Assembly: GCF_900110925.1 (NCBI RefSeq)
Contig: NZ_FOFP01000017.1
Span: forward strand, 1 to 64,000
Length of the DNA stretch: 64,000 bases
Reading direction: 5' to 3'
DNA from: Pseudomonas cuatrocienegasensis
Lineage (GTDB): Bacteria > Pseudomonadota > Gammaproteobacteria > Pseudomonadales > Pseudomonadaceae
Below, piece by piece: positions 52,216-61,083 of the stretch; positions within the stretch are counted from its first letter, which is position 1; the number at the start of each line of letters is the position of its first letter. The position numbers and the translations under genes are program-made. The notes under the pieces are model-generated. The model saw nothing but the letters and a program-made list of their open reading frames with translations. It ran no database searches and had not been told where the DNA came from.

Positions 52216-54078
52216 GTGAGTTCCATCACCCATCCACCGCGTTATCGCCCCGTGTCCATTGGCCGCGCTGCGATCGACTATGAGCGCAGCGAGGCGGGCG
52301 TGATCCGCATGCGCTCCTGCGAGCCGTTGCTGCCCCCGCCGTCGCGCCTGCTCGAGCGCCTGCTGCACTGGGCGCAGACCTGCCCCGAACGTACCTGTAT
52401 GGCCGCGCGCCAGGGCGATGGCAGCTGGCAGACCATCAGCTATGCGCAGATGCTGCACAACGTGCGGCTGATCGGCGCGCACCTGCTGCAATTCGAGCTG
52501 TCGGCCGAGCGTCCGCTGCTGATTCTGTCGGGTAACGACCTGCAGCACATTCAACTGGCGTTCGCCGCCCTGTATGTCGGCGTGCCCTATTGCCCGGTGT
52601 CGCCGGCCTACTCGCTGTTGTCCCAGGACCTGGGCAAGCTGCGGCATATCGTCGGGCTGTTGCAGCCGGGGCTGGTGTTCGCCAGCGATGCCGACGCCTA
52701 TGCGCGGGCCATCGACAACCTGCTGCCGGGCGATGTCCCAGGGATTTTCAGCCAAGGTGAATTGCCCAGCCGACGCAGCCTGCGTTTTAGCGATTTGTTG
52801 CTGCCGGCCGATGTTGCCGCTGCCGACCAGGCCTTCGCCGCCACCGGCCCGGATACCCTGGCCAAGTTCCTCTTTACCTCCGGCTCCACCAGCATGCCCA
52901 AGGCGGTGCCGACCACCCAGCGCATGCTCTGCGCCAACCAGCAGATGCTCCTGCAGACTTTCCCGGTGTTCGCCGAAGAGCCGCCGGTGCTGGTCGACTG
53001 GCTGCCGTGGAACCATACCTTCGGCGGCAGCCACAACGTCGGCATCACCCTGTACAACGGTGGCAGCTTCTACCTCGACGACGGCAAGCCCACGCCCCAG
53101 GGCTTCGCCCAGACCCTGCGCAACCTCAAGGATATTTCCCCCACGGCCTACCTGACGGTGCCCAAGGGCTGGGAAGAACTGGTCGGTGCGCTGGAGCAGG
53201 ACGCGCAGCTGCGCGAGGTGTTCTTTGCCCGTATCAAGCTGTTCTTCTTTGCCGCAGCCGGCCTGTCGCAAGCGATCTGGGACCGTCTCGACCGGGTTGC
53301 CGAAGCCCATTGTGGTGAGCGCATCCGCATGATGGCTGGCCTGGGCATGACTGAAGCTTCGCCTTCGTGCACCTTCACCACCGGGCCGTTATCGATGGCC
53401 GGCTATATCGGTCTGCCTGCGCCGGGTTGTGAGGTCAAGCTGGTGCCGGTGGGCGACAAACTGGAAGGGCGCTTTCGCGGGCCGCACATCATGCCTGGCT
53501 ACTGGCGCGCGCCGACGCAAAGTGCCGAGGCCTTCGACGAGGAGGGTTATTACCGCTCTGGCGATGCGATCAAACTGGCCGACCCGGAGAATCCGCAACT
53601 GGGCCTGATGTTCGACGGCCGCATTGCCGAAGACTTCAAGCTGTCATCCGGGGTGTTCGTCAGTGTCGGGCCGATGCGCAACCGCGCCGTGCTCGAAGGG
53701 GCGCCGTGCGTGCAGGACGTGGTGGTCGCCGCGCCTGACCGTGAACGCTTGGGGCTGCTGGTGTTTCCCCGTCTGGAGCAGTGCCGGCGCTTGGCCGGTC
53801 TGCCGGCCGAGGCCAGCGAGCGCAAGGTGCTCGACAGTGCGCCGGTACGTGACTGGTTCAGCGCCTGGCTGGCGCGCTTCAACAGTGCTGCGACCGGCAG
53901 CGCTACGCGCATCGAATGGCTGCTGCTGCTGGATCAGCCGCCCTCCATCGATCAGGGCGAAATCACCGACAAGGGCTCGATCAACCAGCGCGCGGTGTTG
54001 CAGTGCCGAGCGGAGTTGGTCGAGGCGGCTTATCAAGGCGTTGCCCAGGGGTTGTTGCTGGCCCCGGCGCGTGATTAA
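52216..54078 (+). CDS. fcs: Feruloyl-CoA synthetase
   Basis: A 620-residue adenylate-forming ligase that activates ferulate with CoA and ATP. P-loop FTSGSTSMPKAVPTT at about residue 219; the AGLGMTEASPSCTF segment and DWLPWNHTFGG region are characteristic of the feruloyl/hydroxycinnamoyl branch. It is the third gene of the operon and supplies the substrate of Ech. It starts at GTG 52216 after an AGAGGA site. Followed by a REP pair and a convergent marR gene. Confidence 0.94.
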   Translation: MSSITHPPRYRPVSIGRAAIDYERSEAGVIRMRSCEPLLPPPSRLLERLLHWAQTCPERTCMAARQGDGSWQTISYAQMLHNVRLIGAHLLQFELSAERPLLILSGNDLQHIQLAFAALYVGVPYCPVSPAYSLLSQDLGKLRHIVGLLQPGLVFASDADAYARAIDNLLPGDVPGIFSQGELPSRRSLRFSDLLLPADVAAADQAFAATGPDTLAKFLFTSGSTSMPKAVPTTQRMLCANQQMLLQTFPVFAEEPPVLVDWLPWNHTFGGSHNVGITLYNGGSFYLDDGKPTPQGFAQTLRNLKDISPTAYLTVPKGWEELVGALEQDAQLREVFFARIKLFFFAAAGLSQAIWDRLDRVAEAHCGERIRMMAGLGMTEASPSCTFTTGPLSMAGYIGLPAPGCEVKLVPVGDKLEGRFRGPHIMPGYWRAPTQSAEAFDEEGYYRSGDAIKLADPENPQLGLMFDGRIAEDFKLSSGVFVSVGPMRNRAVLEGAPCVQDVVVAAPDRERLGLLVFPRLEQCRRLAGLPAEASERKVLDSAPVRDWFSAWLARFNSAATGSATRIEWLLLLDQPPSIDQGEITDKGSINQRAVLQCRAELVEAAYQGVAQGLLLAPARD

Positions 54079-54129
54079 AGGGGTCTAGGCGTTAAAAAAG
54101 GCTATGCCTCAATAGGTTGTTGCATGTCT

Positions 54130-54201
54130 GTAGGAGCGAATTTATTCGCGAAACTCGCGGCACAATCGCGAATAAAGGCTAGGCGCCCCCTTCGCTCCTA
54201 C
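54130..54201. repeat. REP pair (REPIN) between fcs and marR
   Basis: GTAGGAGCGAATTTATTCGC at the left and its inverted partner ending CGCTCCTAC at the right, 72 bp overall, in a convergent intergenic gap. It may protect both 3' ends. Confidence 0.8.
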
Positions 54202-54283
54202 ACAAGCCGATTTGAGCTTGCAACACGGTTTTGGGACATAGCCTTAAAAAACGCGGCTGAAATGCGCCCAGCGCGGGCGCGTT

Positions 54284-54751
54284 TTAGGCACCGCGATATA
54301 GCTTGCGCAGCAACACCAGCAGTTGTTCGCGCTCACTCGCATCGAGCCCGGCGGTGGCATCACGGTCGCTGTCGGCGGCGATGGCCTTGAGTTCCTTGAG
54401 GCGGGTTTCCCCAACCTTGCTGAGAAACAACCCATACGAGCGTTTATCCGGCTTGCAGCGCACCCGCGCGGCCAGGCCCAGCTGTTCCAGCTTGTTGACC
54501 AACACCACCGCTTGCGGCGGCTCGATGGCCAGGGCACGGGCCAGGTCAGCCTGCATCAGGCCGGGGTGCTGGTCGATGATCGCCAGGGCAGTGAACTGCG
54601 CTGGGCGCAGGTCATAGGCTTCCAGCTGGTTGGACAGGTGTTGGAAGACTTTGAGCTGGGCACGGCGCAGGACATAGCCGAGGTAGGTATCCAGGGCGCT
54701 GTCCAGTTCGTTGGCATCGGGCTCGACAGCCGGGAGGGCAGGTTTGGCCAT
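54284..54751 (-). CDS. MarR-family regulator (FerR-like)
   Basis: A 155-residue MarR protein with the winged helix at about residues 60-125 (DLARALAIEPPQAVVLVNKLEQ...DKRSYGLFLSKVGE). It lies at the end of the ferulate operon, convergent with fcs. MarR regulators of ferulate genes in other Pseudomonas repress the operon until feruloyl-CoA binds; the same is inferred here. An AAGGAG site precedes its start. It is not closely similar by eye to the MarR protein at 13654. Confidence 0.88.
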   Translation of the reverse strand: MAKPALPAVEPDANELDSALDTYLGYVLRRAQLKVFQHLSNQLEAYDLRPAQFTALAIIDQHPGLMQADLARALAIEPPQAVVLVNKLEQLGLAARVRCKPDKRSYGLFLSKVGETRLKELKAIAADSDRDATAGLDASEREQLLVLLRKLYRGA

Positions 54752-54861
54752 TGGGGCAGGGCGCTCCTTGCGGAAATTTGCTTAATAAAGCTAACCATAT
54801 TGCCTTAAGACGCGCTTGCAGGCCAGCAGACACTCACCACCGCCGCAAGCGACGCATCCGG

Positions 54862-55006
54862 GTAGGAGCGAAGGGGGCGCCTAGTGTCGTGACACGAATC
54901 AAATGTAGGTCAATGCCAGGTCGCGTGGGAGGGGCTTTAGCCGCGACGCTTTCAGCGCTTTCAAGGATTATCGCGAATAAAGACTGGGCGCCCCCTTCGC
55001 TCCTAC
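54862..55006. repeat. REP pair enclosing a second REP type
   Basis: GTAGGAGCGAAGGGGGCGCC at 54862 and its inverted copy ending at 55006. Between them lies TGGGAGGGGCTTTAGCCGCG (about 54925-54945), another common Pseudomonas REP type. It fills the gap between marR and the sigma54 activator gene. Confidence 0.78.
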
Positions 55007-55041
55007 AGTGCTTGTCGGGCATCAACAACGCGTTACAGCGC

Positions 55042-56790
55042 CTACGGCTTGTGCTTTTTCAGGCGGTAGGCGAACTGCGCCCGGCTCAGGCCGAGCAGGC
55101 GGCCGGCGGCGGCCAGGTTGCCCTTGCTGACCTGCAGGGCTTCCTCGAGCAGGCGCTGTTCGAGCTGCTCCAGGTCCAGGGGCGCATTCAGCTCGCGCAG
55201 GCTGTCGAGCAGGATGGGTGTTGCAGGCTGGCTGGGGCCGCGCTCGGGCGCCAGGTTGCCGTCGATACCCACCGAGTAGAGCTGCGGCGGCAGCGGTTCG
55301 TTGTGAAACAGGTGCAGCAGGTCGATCGGGCGGCCTTCGTCGCTGGCAATCAGGCCGCGCTCGACCAGGTTCTGCAGCTCGCGCACGTTGCCCGGAAAGT
55401 CATACAGCAGCAGCGCCTTAAGCGCGCGCATGGTCAGGCCCACGGGCGTGCGACCGTAGTCCTGGCAGTAGCGCTGGAGGAAGGCGTTGACCAGCAGCGG
55501 GATGTCATCGCGGCGTTCGCGCAGCGGCGGCAAGCCGATGGGGTAGACATTCAGGCGGTAGAACAAGTCTTCACGAAAATCCCCAGCCTTGACCGCCTCG
55601 CGCAGGTCGACGTTGGTCGCGGCCACCACCCGTACATCTACGCGGATTGGCTGGCTGCCGCCGACCCGTTCCACTTCGCGCTCCTGCAGCGCGCGCAGCA
55701 GCTTGCCCTGGCCCGGCAGGCTGAGGCAGGCAATCTCATCGAGAAACAGGGTGCCGCCGTGGGCGCGCTCGAAGCGTCCGGCGCGCGAGTGGGTGGCACC
55801 GGTAAAGGCGCCGCGCTCGACCCCGAACAGCTCGGCTTCTATCAGGTTTTCCGGGATCGCCGCGCAGTTCAGCGCAATAAACGGCCCAGCATGGCGTGGG
55901 CTCTGGCGATGCAGCTCGCGGGCGAACAGCTCCTTGCCGACCCCCGATTCGCCACTGATCAGCACCGTCGCCGGCGTCGGCGCGACGCGGCGCAAGGCAT
56001 GGGTGGCGGCGTTGAAGGCGGCGCTGGCGCCAATCGGCTGCTGTGTCCCGCTCACCGGCGGCTCGGCGCGCAGCGACACCGCCTGTGAAGGTTCGGCGCG
56101 CGGTACGCTGCCAGCGCTGAGGTAGCGCAGGTCGGCGTCGACGTCGCCCCATTGCTCGGCGGTCTTGCCGATCACCCGGCAGACCGGGTGGCCCATTCCT
56201 CGGCACTCCACTTCACGGAAAATCACCAGGCGACCAAATAACCCGCTGACGTAACCGATGGCGTAGCCCAGCTCGGTCCAGCACACCGGGTCCTGGCCGA
56301 TGCCATAGGCGGCGATGTGCTCGTCGGCTTCGCAGGAGTGGTGCCAGAGAAATTCACCGTCATAGAAACCGGTGTCGGCATCGAACTGAAAATGCAGCGG
56401 CTCGACCTTAGTCATACCCTCCAGTGTGTGCAGGCGGGTGCCGGCGAAAAACACCGAGGCGGCGTCGGCATCCGGCCAGCGCGTGCGGATCAGCCGGGCA
56501 TCGCGCGCGCCGGAGAGATAGCCGGTGCGGGTGAACAGGCCGCGGGCCTGCTCAAGGCCGAGGCTGTCGATCACTTCCCGGCGCAAGGCACCGTAGGAGG
56601 AGCTGTGCAGCAGCAACATGCGCTGGTCGTTGAGCCAGATACGCCCGTCGCTGGGCGAAAAGAACAGGCACTCGGCAAGCTCGGCCAGGGTCGGCGACTG
56701 GCTGTCCTGCAGCTGTGAACTGTCGCCGCGCAGGCCCTCCAGGGCGGCGCTCTGCAACAGGTCGGTGAACAGGTGCTTGGGCGTGTCCAT
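55042..56790 (-). CDS. Sigma54-dependent activator with XylR_N and V4R domains
   Basis: A 582-residue enhancer-binding protein of the XylR/DmpR class. Aromatic-sensing XylR_N at about 20-120, V4R at about 125-205, AAA+ domain at about 250-480 with GESGVGKE (Walker A), GAFTGA (sigma54 contact) and GTLFLDE (Walker B), and a Fis-type helix-turn-helix at the end (LAAAGRLLGLSRAQFAYRL). It should sense an aromatic effector and activate a -24/-12 promoter. It is divergent from the aldehyde dehydrogenase operon, the likely target, yet no textbook -24/-12 site was found there. Confidence 0.9.
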   Translation of the reverse strand: MDTPKHLFTDLLQSAALEGLRGDSSQLQDSQSPTLAELAECLFFSPSDGRIWLNDQRMLLLHSSSYGALRREVIDSLGLEQARGLFTRTGYLSGARDARLIRTRWPDADAASVFFAGTRLHTLEGMTKVEPLHFQFDADTGFYDGEFLWHHSCEADEHIAAYGIGQDPVCWTELGYAIGYVSGLFGRLVIFREVECRGMGHPVCRVIGKTAEQWGDVDADLRYLSAGSVPRAEPSQAVSLRAEPPVSGTQQPIGASAAFNAATHALRRVAPTPATVLISGESGVGKELFARELHRQSPRHAGPFIALNCAAIPENLIEAELFGVERGAFTGATHSRAGRFERAHGGTLFLDEIACLSLPGQGKLLRALQEREVERVGGSQPIRVDVRVVAATNVDLREAVKAGDFREDLFYRLNVYPIGLPPLRERRDDIPLLVNAFLQRYCQDYGRTPVGLTMRALKALLLYDFPGNVRELQNLVERGLIASDEGRPIDLLHLFHNEPLPPQLYSVGIDGNLAPERGPSQPATPILLDSLRELNAPLDLEQLEQRLLEEALQVSKGNLAAAGRLLGLSRAQFAYRLKKHKP

Positions 56791-56833
56791 CAGCGGGCTC
56801 TCGGCGATGTGTTGAAATGATCACGGTTTAAAT

Positions 56834-56850
56834 AGTTATTTAGCATAACT
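56834..56850. promoter_or_regulatory. Inverted repeat in the divergent spacer
   Basis: AGTTAT-TTAGC-ATAACT, 43 bases before the activator gene start and about 230 bases before the aldehyde dehydrogenase gene. It could be an upstream activator site for the sigma54 regulator or an operator; the left arm extends to ATAGTTAT, the complement of the motif near the ech promoter. Confidence 0.45.
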
Positions 56851-57077
56851 TTGATCATTTGCGTATCTGGCATTTGGCTATCTGCTCCATCCGCCGCCCT
56901 GCGATTTTCTGAGCGGCCTGTAAAAGCCGCGCGCTAGAGCCTCAGGGTTACAGGCGCGCGATGTCCACGGTGGCTTGGGCACGCCCCTTGCTCTTGTCCC
57001 TGTATGTGCATGACGCGTGAGCAAATGGCGATACGCGTCGCACCGGCCATGACAATCACAAGAGCCAGGAGTACGAG

Positions 57078-58553
57078 ATGCGTGCAACAGATGACACGGG
57101 GTTTCTGCGCGAGGCGCAGTGGCAGGACAAGGTGTTCAACGGCACCTGGGTGCGCCCGCTGGGCGGTGTCAATCCGGTACGCGAGCCGGCTACCGGTGAG
57201 CCCCTGACCTGCACGGGCAATGCCGATGCGGCCGATGTGGCCACCGCCTGTATGGCTGCCGCTCAGGCGCAGCCAGCCTGGGCCGCCATGGACCCGCGCA
57301 GCAAAGCATTGATCTTCCGCGCGGCGGCCGGGCATGCCGAGGCGAACTTTGCCGAGCTGTCGCTGTTCGTCGCCCGTGAGACCGGCGGCAGCCTGCTCAA
57401 GGGCAACCATGAGGTGCGCGAAGCCATCGTCCTGCTGCACCAGGCCGCCGGCCTGCTGTCGCAGCCCCATGGTCTGCTGCTGCCCAGCGCGGCAGGCCGG
57501 CTGTCCTATGCGCGGCGTTTGCCCCATGGCGTGGTCGGGGTGATCTCACCGTTCAACTTCCCCCTGGTGCTGTCGATGCGCTCGGTGGCGCCCGCCCTGG
57601 CCGCCGGTAATGCGGTGGTGCTCAAGCCCGACCCGCAAACGCCGGTCAGTGGCGGTTTTCTGATTGCCCGCCTGTTCGAGGCCGCTGGCTTGCCCAAGGG
57701 TCTGTTGCATGTGCTGCCGGGCGGCGCGGTGGCCGGTGAGGCGCTGTGCCTGGACGCGCGGGTCGGCATGATCGCCTTCACCGGTTCTACTGGCGCCGGG
57801 CGCAAGGTGGCGGAAACCGCTGGGCGCACCCTGAAAAAAGTCGCCTTGGAATTGGGCGGCAAGAACCCGCTGATCATCCTCGAAGACGCCGATCTGGAGC
57901 TGGCCGCGAGCAACGCCGCCTGGGGCGCCTGGCTGCATCAAGGACAAATCTGCATGGCCACCGGGCGCATCCTCGCGCATGCCTCGATCGCCGAAGAGCT
58001 GACCCGCCTGCTCGCCGACAAGGCCCGCGCCCTGCGGGTTGGTAACGCGGCGCGCGGTGAGGCGGAGCTCGGCCCGCTGATCAACGAGCGCCAGCGCCAG
58101 CGCGTGGTGGACATCGTCGATGCCAGCGTCGCCGCAGGCGCGCGGCTGGTCGCCGGTGGCCCGGCAGACGGGCTGTTTTACCGGCCCACGGTGCTGGCAG
58201 GGGTGCGCCCTGGGATGCCGGCCTTCGACCAGGAAATCTTCGGCCCAGTGGCCTCTATTACGTCCTTCGAGACCGATGACGAGGCCATCGCCCTGGCCAA
58301 CCAGAACGAGTACGGCCTGTCTGCGGCGGTCATCTCGCGCTCGGTCGGGCGTGCCATGGCCATCGGTGAGCGGCTCAATTGCGGCTTGCTGCACATCAAC
58401 GATCAAACCGTGGCCGATGACTGCGTCAACCCCTTCGGTGGGCGCGGCAACTCTGGCAACGGTGGCAATGTCGGCGGCCCGGCCGACTGGGACGAATACA
58501 CCCAGTGGCAGTGGGTGACGATCAAGGACAGCCCGCCGCTGTACCCGTTCTAA
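57078..58553 (+). CDS. Benzaldehyde-type (XylC-like) aldehyde dehydrogenase, coniferyl aldehyde candidate
   Basis: A 491-residue aldehyde dehydrogenase with Asn160 (SPFNFP), Glu258 (LELGGKNP) and Cys292 (GQICMATGR). Its sequence pattern follows XylC benzaldehyde dehydrogenase, including LHINDQTVADDC near the C-terminus. It is directly upstream of the coniferyl alcohol dehydrogenase, so oxidation of coniferyl aldehyde to ferulate is the natural role here, taking the place of the unrelated CalB type (inference). An AGGAG-type site lies before the ATG. Confidence 0.82.
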   Translation: MRATDDTGFLREAQWQDKVFNGTWVRPLGGVNPVREPATGEPLTCTGNADAADVATACMAAAQAQPAWAAMDPRSKALIFRAAAGHAEANFAELSLFVARETGGSLLKGNHEVREAIVLLHQAAGLLSQPHGLLLPSAAGRLSYARRLPHGVVGVISPFNFPLVLSMRSVAPALAAGNAVVLKPDPQTPVSGGFLIARLFEAAGLPKGLLHVLPGGAVAGEALCLDARVGMIAFTGSTGAGRKVAETAGRTLKKVALELGGKNPLIILEDADLELAASNAAWGAWLHQGQICMATGRILAHASIAEELTRLLADKARALRVGNAARGEAELGPLINERQRQRVVDIVDASVAAGARLVAGGPADGLFYRPTVLAGVRPGMPAFDQEIFGPVASITSFETDDEAIALANQNEYGLSAAVISRSVGRAMAIGERLNCGLLHINDQTVADDCVNPFGGRGNSGNGGNVGGPADWDEYTQWQWVTIKDSPPLYPF

Positions 58554-58593
58554 GCCAAGCCTGCGTGAACCCATAAAAACAAGAGGACACGAC

Positions 58594-59361
58594 ATGAACC
58601 TGAACAACAAAACCCTGGTGGTCACCGGGGTGTCTTCCGGCATCGGCGCGGAAACGGCCCGCCTGCTGCGCTTTCACGGCGCACGGGTGATCGGTCTGGA
58701 CCGTCAGGCGCCGCTGATGACCCTGGACGGTTTCGTCCAGGTCGATTTGAGTTCGACCCAGGCCATCGACGACGCCGTGCAGCAACTGCCGGCGCAGATC
58801 GACGGCCTGTGCAATATCGCCGGGGTGCCGGGCACGGCCGATCCGCAGCTGGTGGCACGGGTCAACTATCTGGGCGTGCGTCACCTGAGCACGGCGCTGC
58901 TGCCGCGCATCCGCACCGGTGGCAGCATCGTCAACGTCGCCTCGGTACTCGGCGGCGAATGGCCGCAGCGCCTGGACAGGCACAAGGCGCTGGCCGCCAC
59001 GGCCGACTTCAACGCCGGCGCGGCCTGGCTCACGGACTTTCCCGCACCGCGCGAGACAGCCTACCAGTACTTCAAGGAAGCCTTGATCGTCTGGACCTTC
59101 GTTCAGGCGCAGCTCTGGTTCCTTGAGCATGGGGTACGCATGAACTGCGTGGCGCCGGGCCCGGTGTTCACGCCGATTCTTGATGACTTCGTCAGCATGC
59201 TCGGTGCCGAGCGCACCGCGGCCGATGCCCACCGCATCAAACGGCCGGCCTATGCCGATGAGGTGGCGGCGGTGATCGCCTTCTGCTGCGCCGAGGAATC
59301 GCGCTGGATCAATGGGGTGAACCTGCCCGTCGATGGCGGCCTGGCCAGCACCTACATCTAG
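58594..59361 (+). CDS. calA: Coniferyl alcohol dehydrogenase
   Basis: A 255-residue SDR matching CalA of eugenol-degrading Pseudomonas in length and sequence pattern: TGVSSGIG at 11-18, Ser117 (VASVLGGEW), Tyr157 and Lys161 (AYQYFK). It oxidises coniferyl alcohol to coniferyl aldehyde with NAD. With the preceding aldehyde dehydrogenase and the ferulate operon it completes a coniferyl alcohol to vanillate route. No eugenol hydroxylase gene is in the window. Confidence 0.82.
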   Translation: MNLNNKTLVVTGVSSGIGAETARLLRFHGARVIGLDRQAPLMTLDGFVQVDLSSTQAIDDAVQQLPAQIDGLCNIAGVPGTADPQLVARVNYLGVRHLSTALLPRIRTGGSIVNVASVLGGEWPQRLDRHKALAATADFNAGAAWLTDFPAPRETAYQYFKEALIVWTFVQAQLWFLEHGVRMNCVAPGPVFTPILDDFVSMLGAERTAADAHRIKRPAYADEVAAVIAFCCAEESRWINGVNLPVDGGLASTYI

Positions 59362-59447
59362 ACCCCGAATGTTCATTCAAACCGTGCCTCCTGAGGGGGC
59401 GCGGTAGCCCTGAGCACGCTTCATACAACAACAAAAAGAGGCACACC

Positions 59448-61064
59448 ATGCATACCACTCGATGCTTTGCGGGCTTCGCTCGCTCCACCCTGGCTGTTTC
59501 CGTCTGCGCTGCGGCGCTGGTCGGTCCGGCCCAGGCCGCGCAATTCGATCTGGGCGACAGTGACTGGCGCCTGCGCTGGGACAACACGGTCAAATACAGC
59601 CAGGCCTGGCGCCTCAATGGCGCCGATGACCGGCTGATCAACGCGCCCACAGCCGGCGGCTTGTATCCGTCGATCCAGGGCCAGGGCGACCGTAACTTCA
59701 GCCGCGGCCTGGTCTCCAACCGGGTCGACCTGTTCAGCGAAATGGACCTGAGCCGGCAGAACTACGGCCTGCGCGTCAGCGCGGCGGCCTGGTACGACGA
59801 CATCTACAACCAGAGCACCGATGACAGCGGCCAGCGCCGCTTCCTCTCCGACACCCGCGAGCTGCACGGCCGCGATGCCGAGTTGCTGGATGCCTTCGTA
59901 TTCCTGCGCGGGGAAATTGGCGAGGGCTCCCAGGGCACTGTGCGCCTGGGCCGACACAGCCTGATCTACGGCGAAAGCCTGTTCTACGGCGGCAACGGCA
60001 TCGCCAATGCCCAGGGGCCGAACGATGTGGTCAAGCTGCTCAGCGTGCCGGGTACCCAGTTCAAGGAGATCCTGCGGCCGGTCAACCAGATTTCCGGGCA
60101 GCTGCAGATCAACCCGCAGCTCTCGGTGGGTGCGTACTACCAGTTCGACTGGGAGCGCTCCAACCTGCCGGGTGCCGGCAGTTACCTGAGCGACGCCGAT
60201 GGTATTGGCGAGGGCTCCGGTTCCTTGATCACCGCGCCCGGTATCGAAACCCGGCATGGCAAGGACATCGAAGCCAAGAACTCGGGGCAGGGCGGTATGC
60301 AACTGCGTTACAAGCCGGAAGGCACCGAACTGGAACTCGGTTTCTACGCCGCGCAGTACCACGACAAGGCGCCCAGCGCCCTCTACCTGGAGGTGCCGTC
60401 CCTGGCCATTTACCGCCAGGTCTTCGCCGAAGACATCAAAACCGTCGGCGCGAGCTTCTCCACCGCCTCCGGGCCGTTCAACTTTGCCGGTGAGGCCTCG
60501 CTGCGCTGGGACGCGCCGCTGGTCAGCAACCTGCAACAGGTGGCGCCGGGTGTGGCGGCGGATAACGCCGACGATGCGCTCTACGCCAAGGGCCGTACCG
60601 CGCACATCAACCTGTCGACCATCTACCTGTTGTCGCCGTCGAGCTTGTGGGATGGCGGCTCGGTACTCGCCGAGCTGGCCTGGAACCGCACCCTGAGCGT
60701 CACCGACAACCGCAACGCGCTGGACCCCAACACCACCCGCGACGCTACCGCCCTGCGCATCCTGGCAGAGCCGGCGTACTTCCAGGTGGCCGACGGCATC
60801 GACCTGACCGTGCCGATCGGTGTGGGCGTGGTGCTTGACGGGCGTTCCTCGGCGGTCAGCAAGGCCGGCTTCGGCAACACCCATGCCGGTGACTGGAGCG
60901 TCGGCCTGAAGGCCACCTACCTGCAGCGCTGGGACTTCGGCGTCAACTACGTGAACTTCTTCGGCGCGCCCAAGGCCGGGCTGCAGGAGGACGGCAACTT
61001 CAGTTACGGCCAGTCCCTGGCTGACCGCGACTTCGTCTCGCTCTACGTGAAAACCACATTCTAA
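59448..61064 (+). CDS. DUF1302 outer-membrane beta-barrel protein, module 2
   Basis: A 538-residue exported protein (signal peptide to about AQA, residue 27) ending in Phe like an outer-membrane barrel. It aligns along its length with the protein at 29304, for example GTQFKEILRPVNQISG and NLPGAGSY. It lies 86 bases after calA in the same direction, which ties this module to the coniferyl/ferulate pathway. A role in moving the phenylpropanoid or a toxic intermediate across the outer membrane is inferred. Confidence 0.88.
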   Translation: MHTTRCFAGFARSTLAVSVCAAALVGPAQAAQFDLGDSDWRLRWDNTVKYSQAWRLNGADDRLINAPTAGGLYPSIQGQGDRNFSRGLVSNRVDLFSEMDLSRQNYGLRVSAAAWYDDIYNQSTDDSGQRRFLSDTRELHGRDAELLDAFVFLRGEIGEGSQGTVRLGRHSLIYGESLFYGGNGIANAQGPNDVVKLLSVPGTQFKEILRPVNQISGQLQINPQLSVGAYYQFDWERSNLPGAGSYLSDADGIGEGSGSLITAPGIETRHGKDIEAKNSGQGGMQLRYKPEGTELELGFYAAQYHDKAPSALYLEVPSLAIYRQVFAEDIKTVGASFSTASGPFNFAGEASLRWDAPLVSNLQQVAPGVAADNADDALYAKGRTAHINLSTIYLLSPSSLWDGGSVLAELAWNRTLSVTDNRNALDPNTTRDATALRILAEPAYFQVADGIDLTVPIGVGVVLDGRSSAVSKAGFGNTHAGDWSVGLKATYLQRWDFGVNYVNFFGAPKAGLQEDGNFSYGQSLADRDFVSLYVKTTF

Positions 61065-61083
61065 TAAAAAGGTGCCATTCGCC

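Noticed and set aside
54124..54390. Small frame beginning MSVGANLFAKLAAQ
   Set aside because: It is a translation of the REP element, as is the reverse frame at 6833-7057.
56869..56885. Sigma54 -24/-12 promoter before the aldehyde dehydrogenase gene
   Set aside because: CTGGCATTTGG...CTGC looks similar, but GG and GC are 13 bases apart instead of 10.
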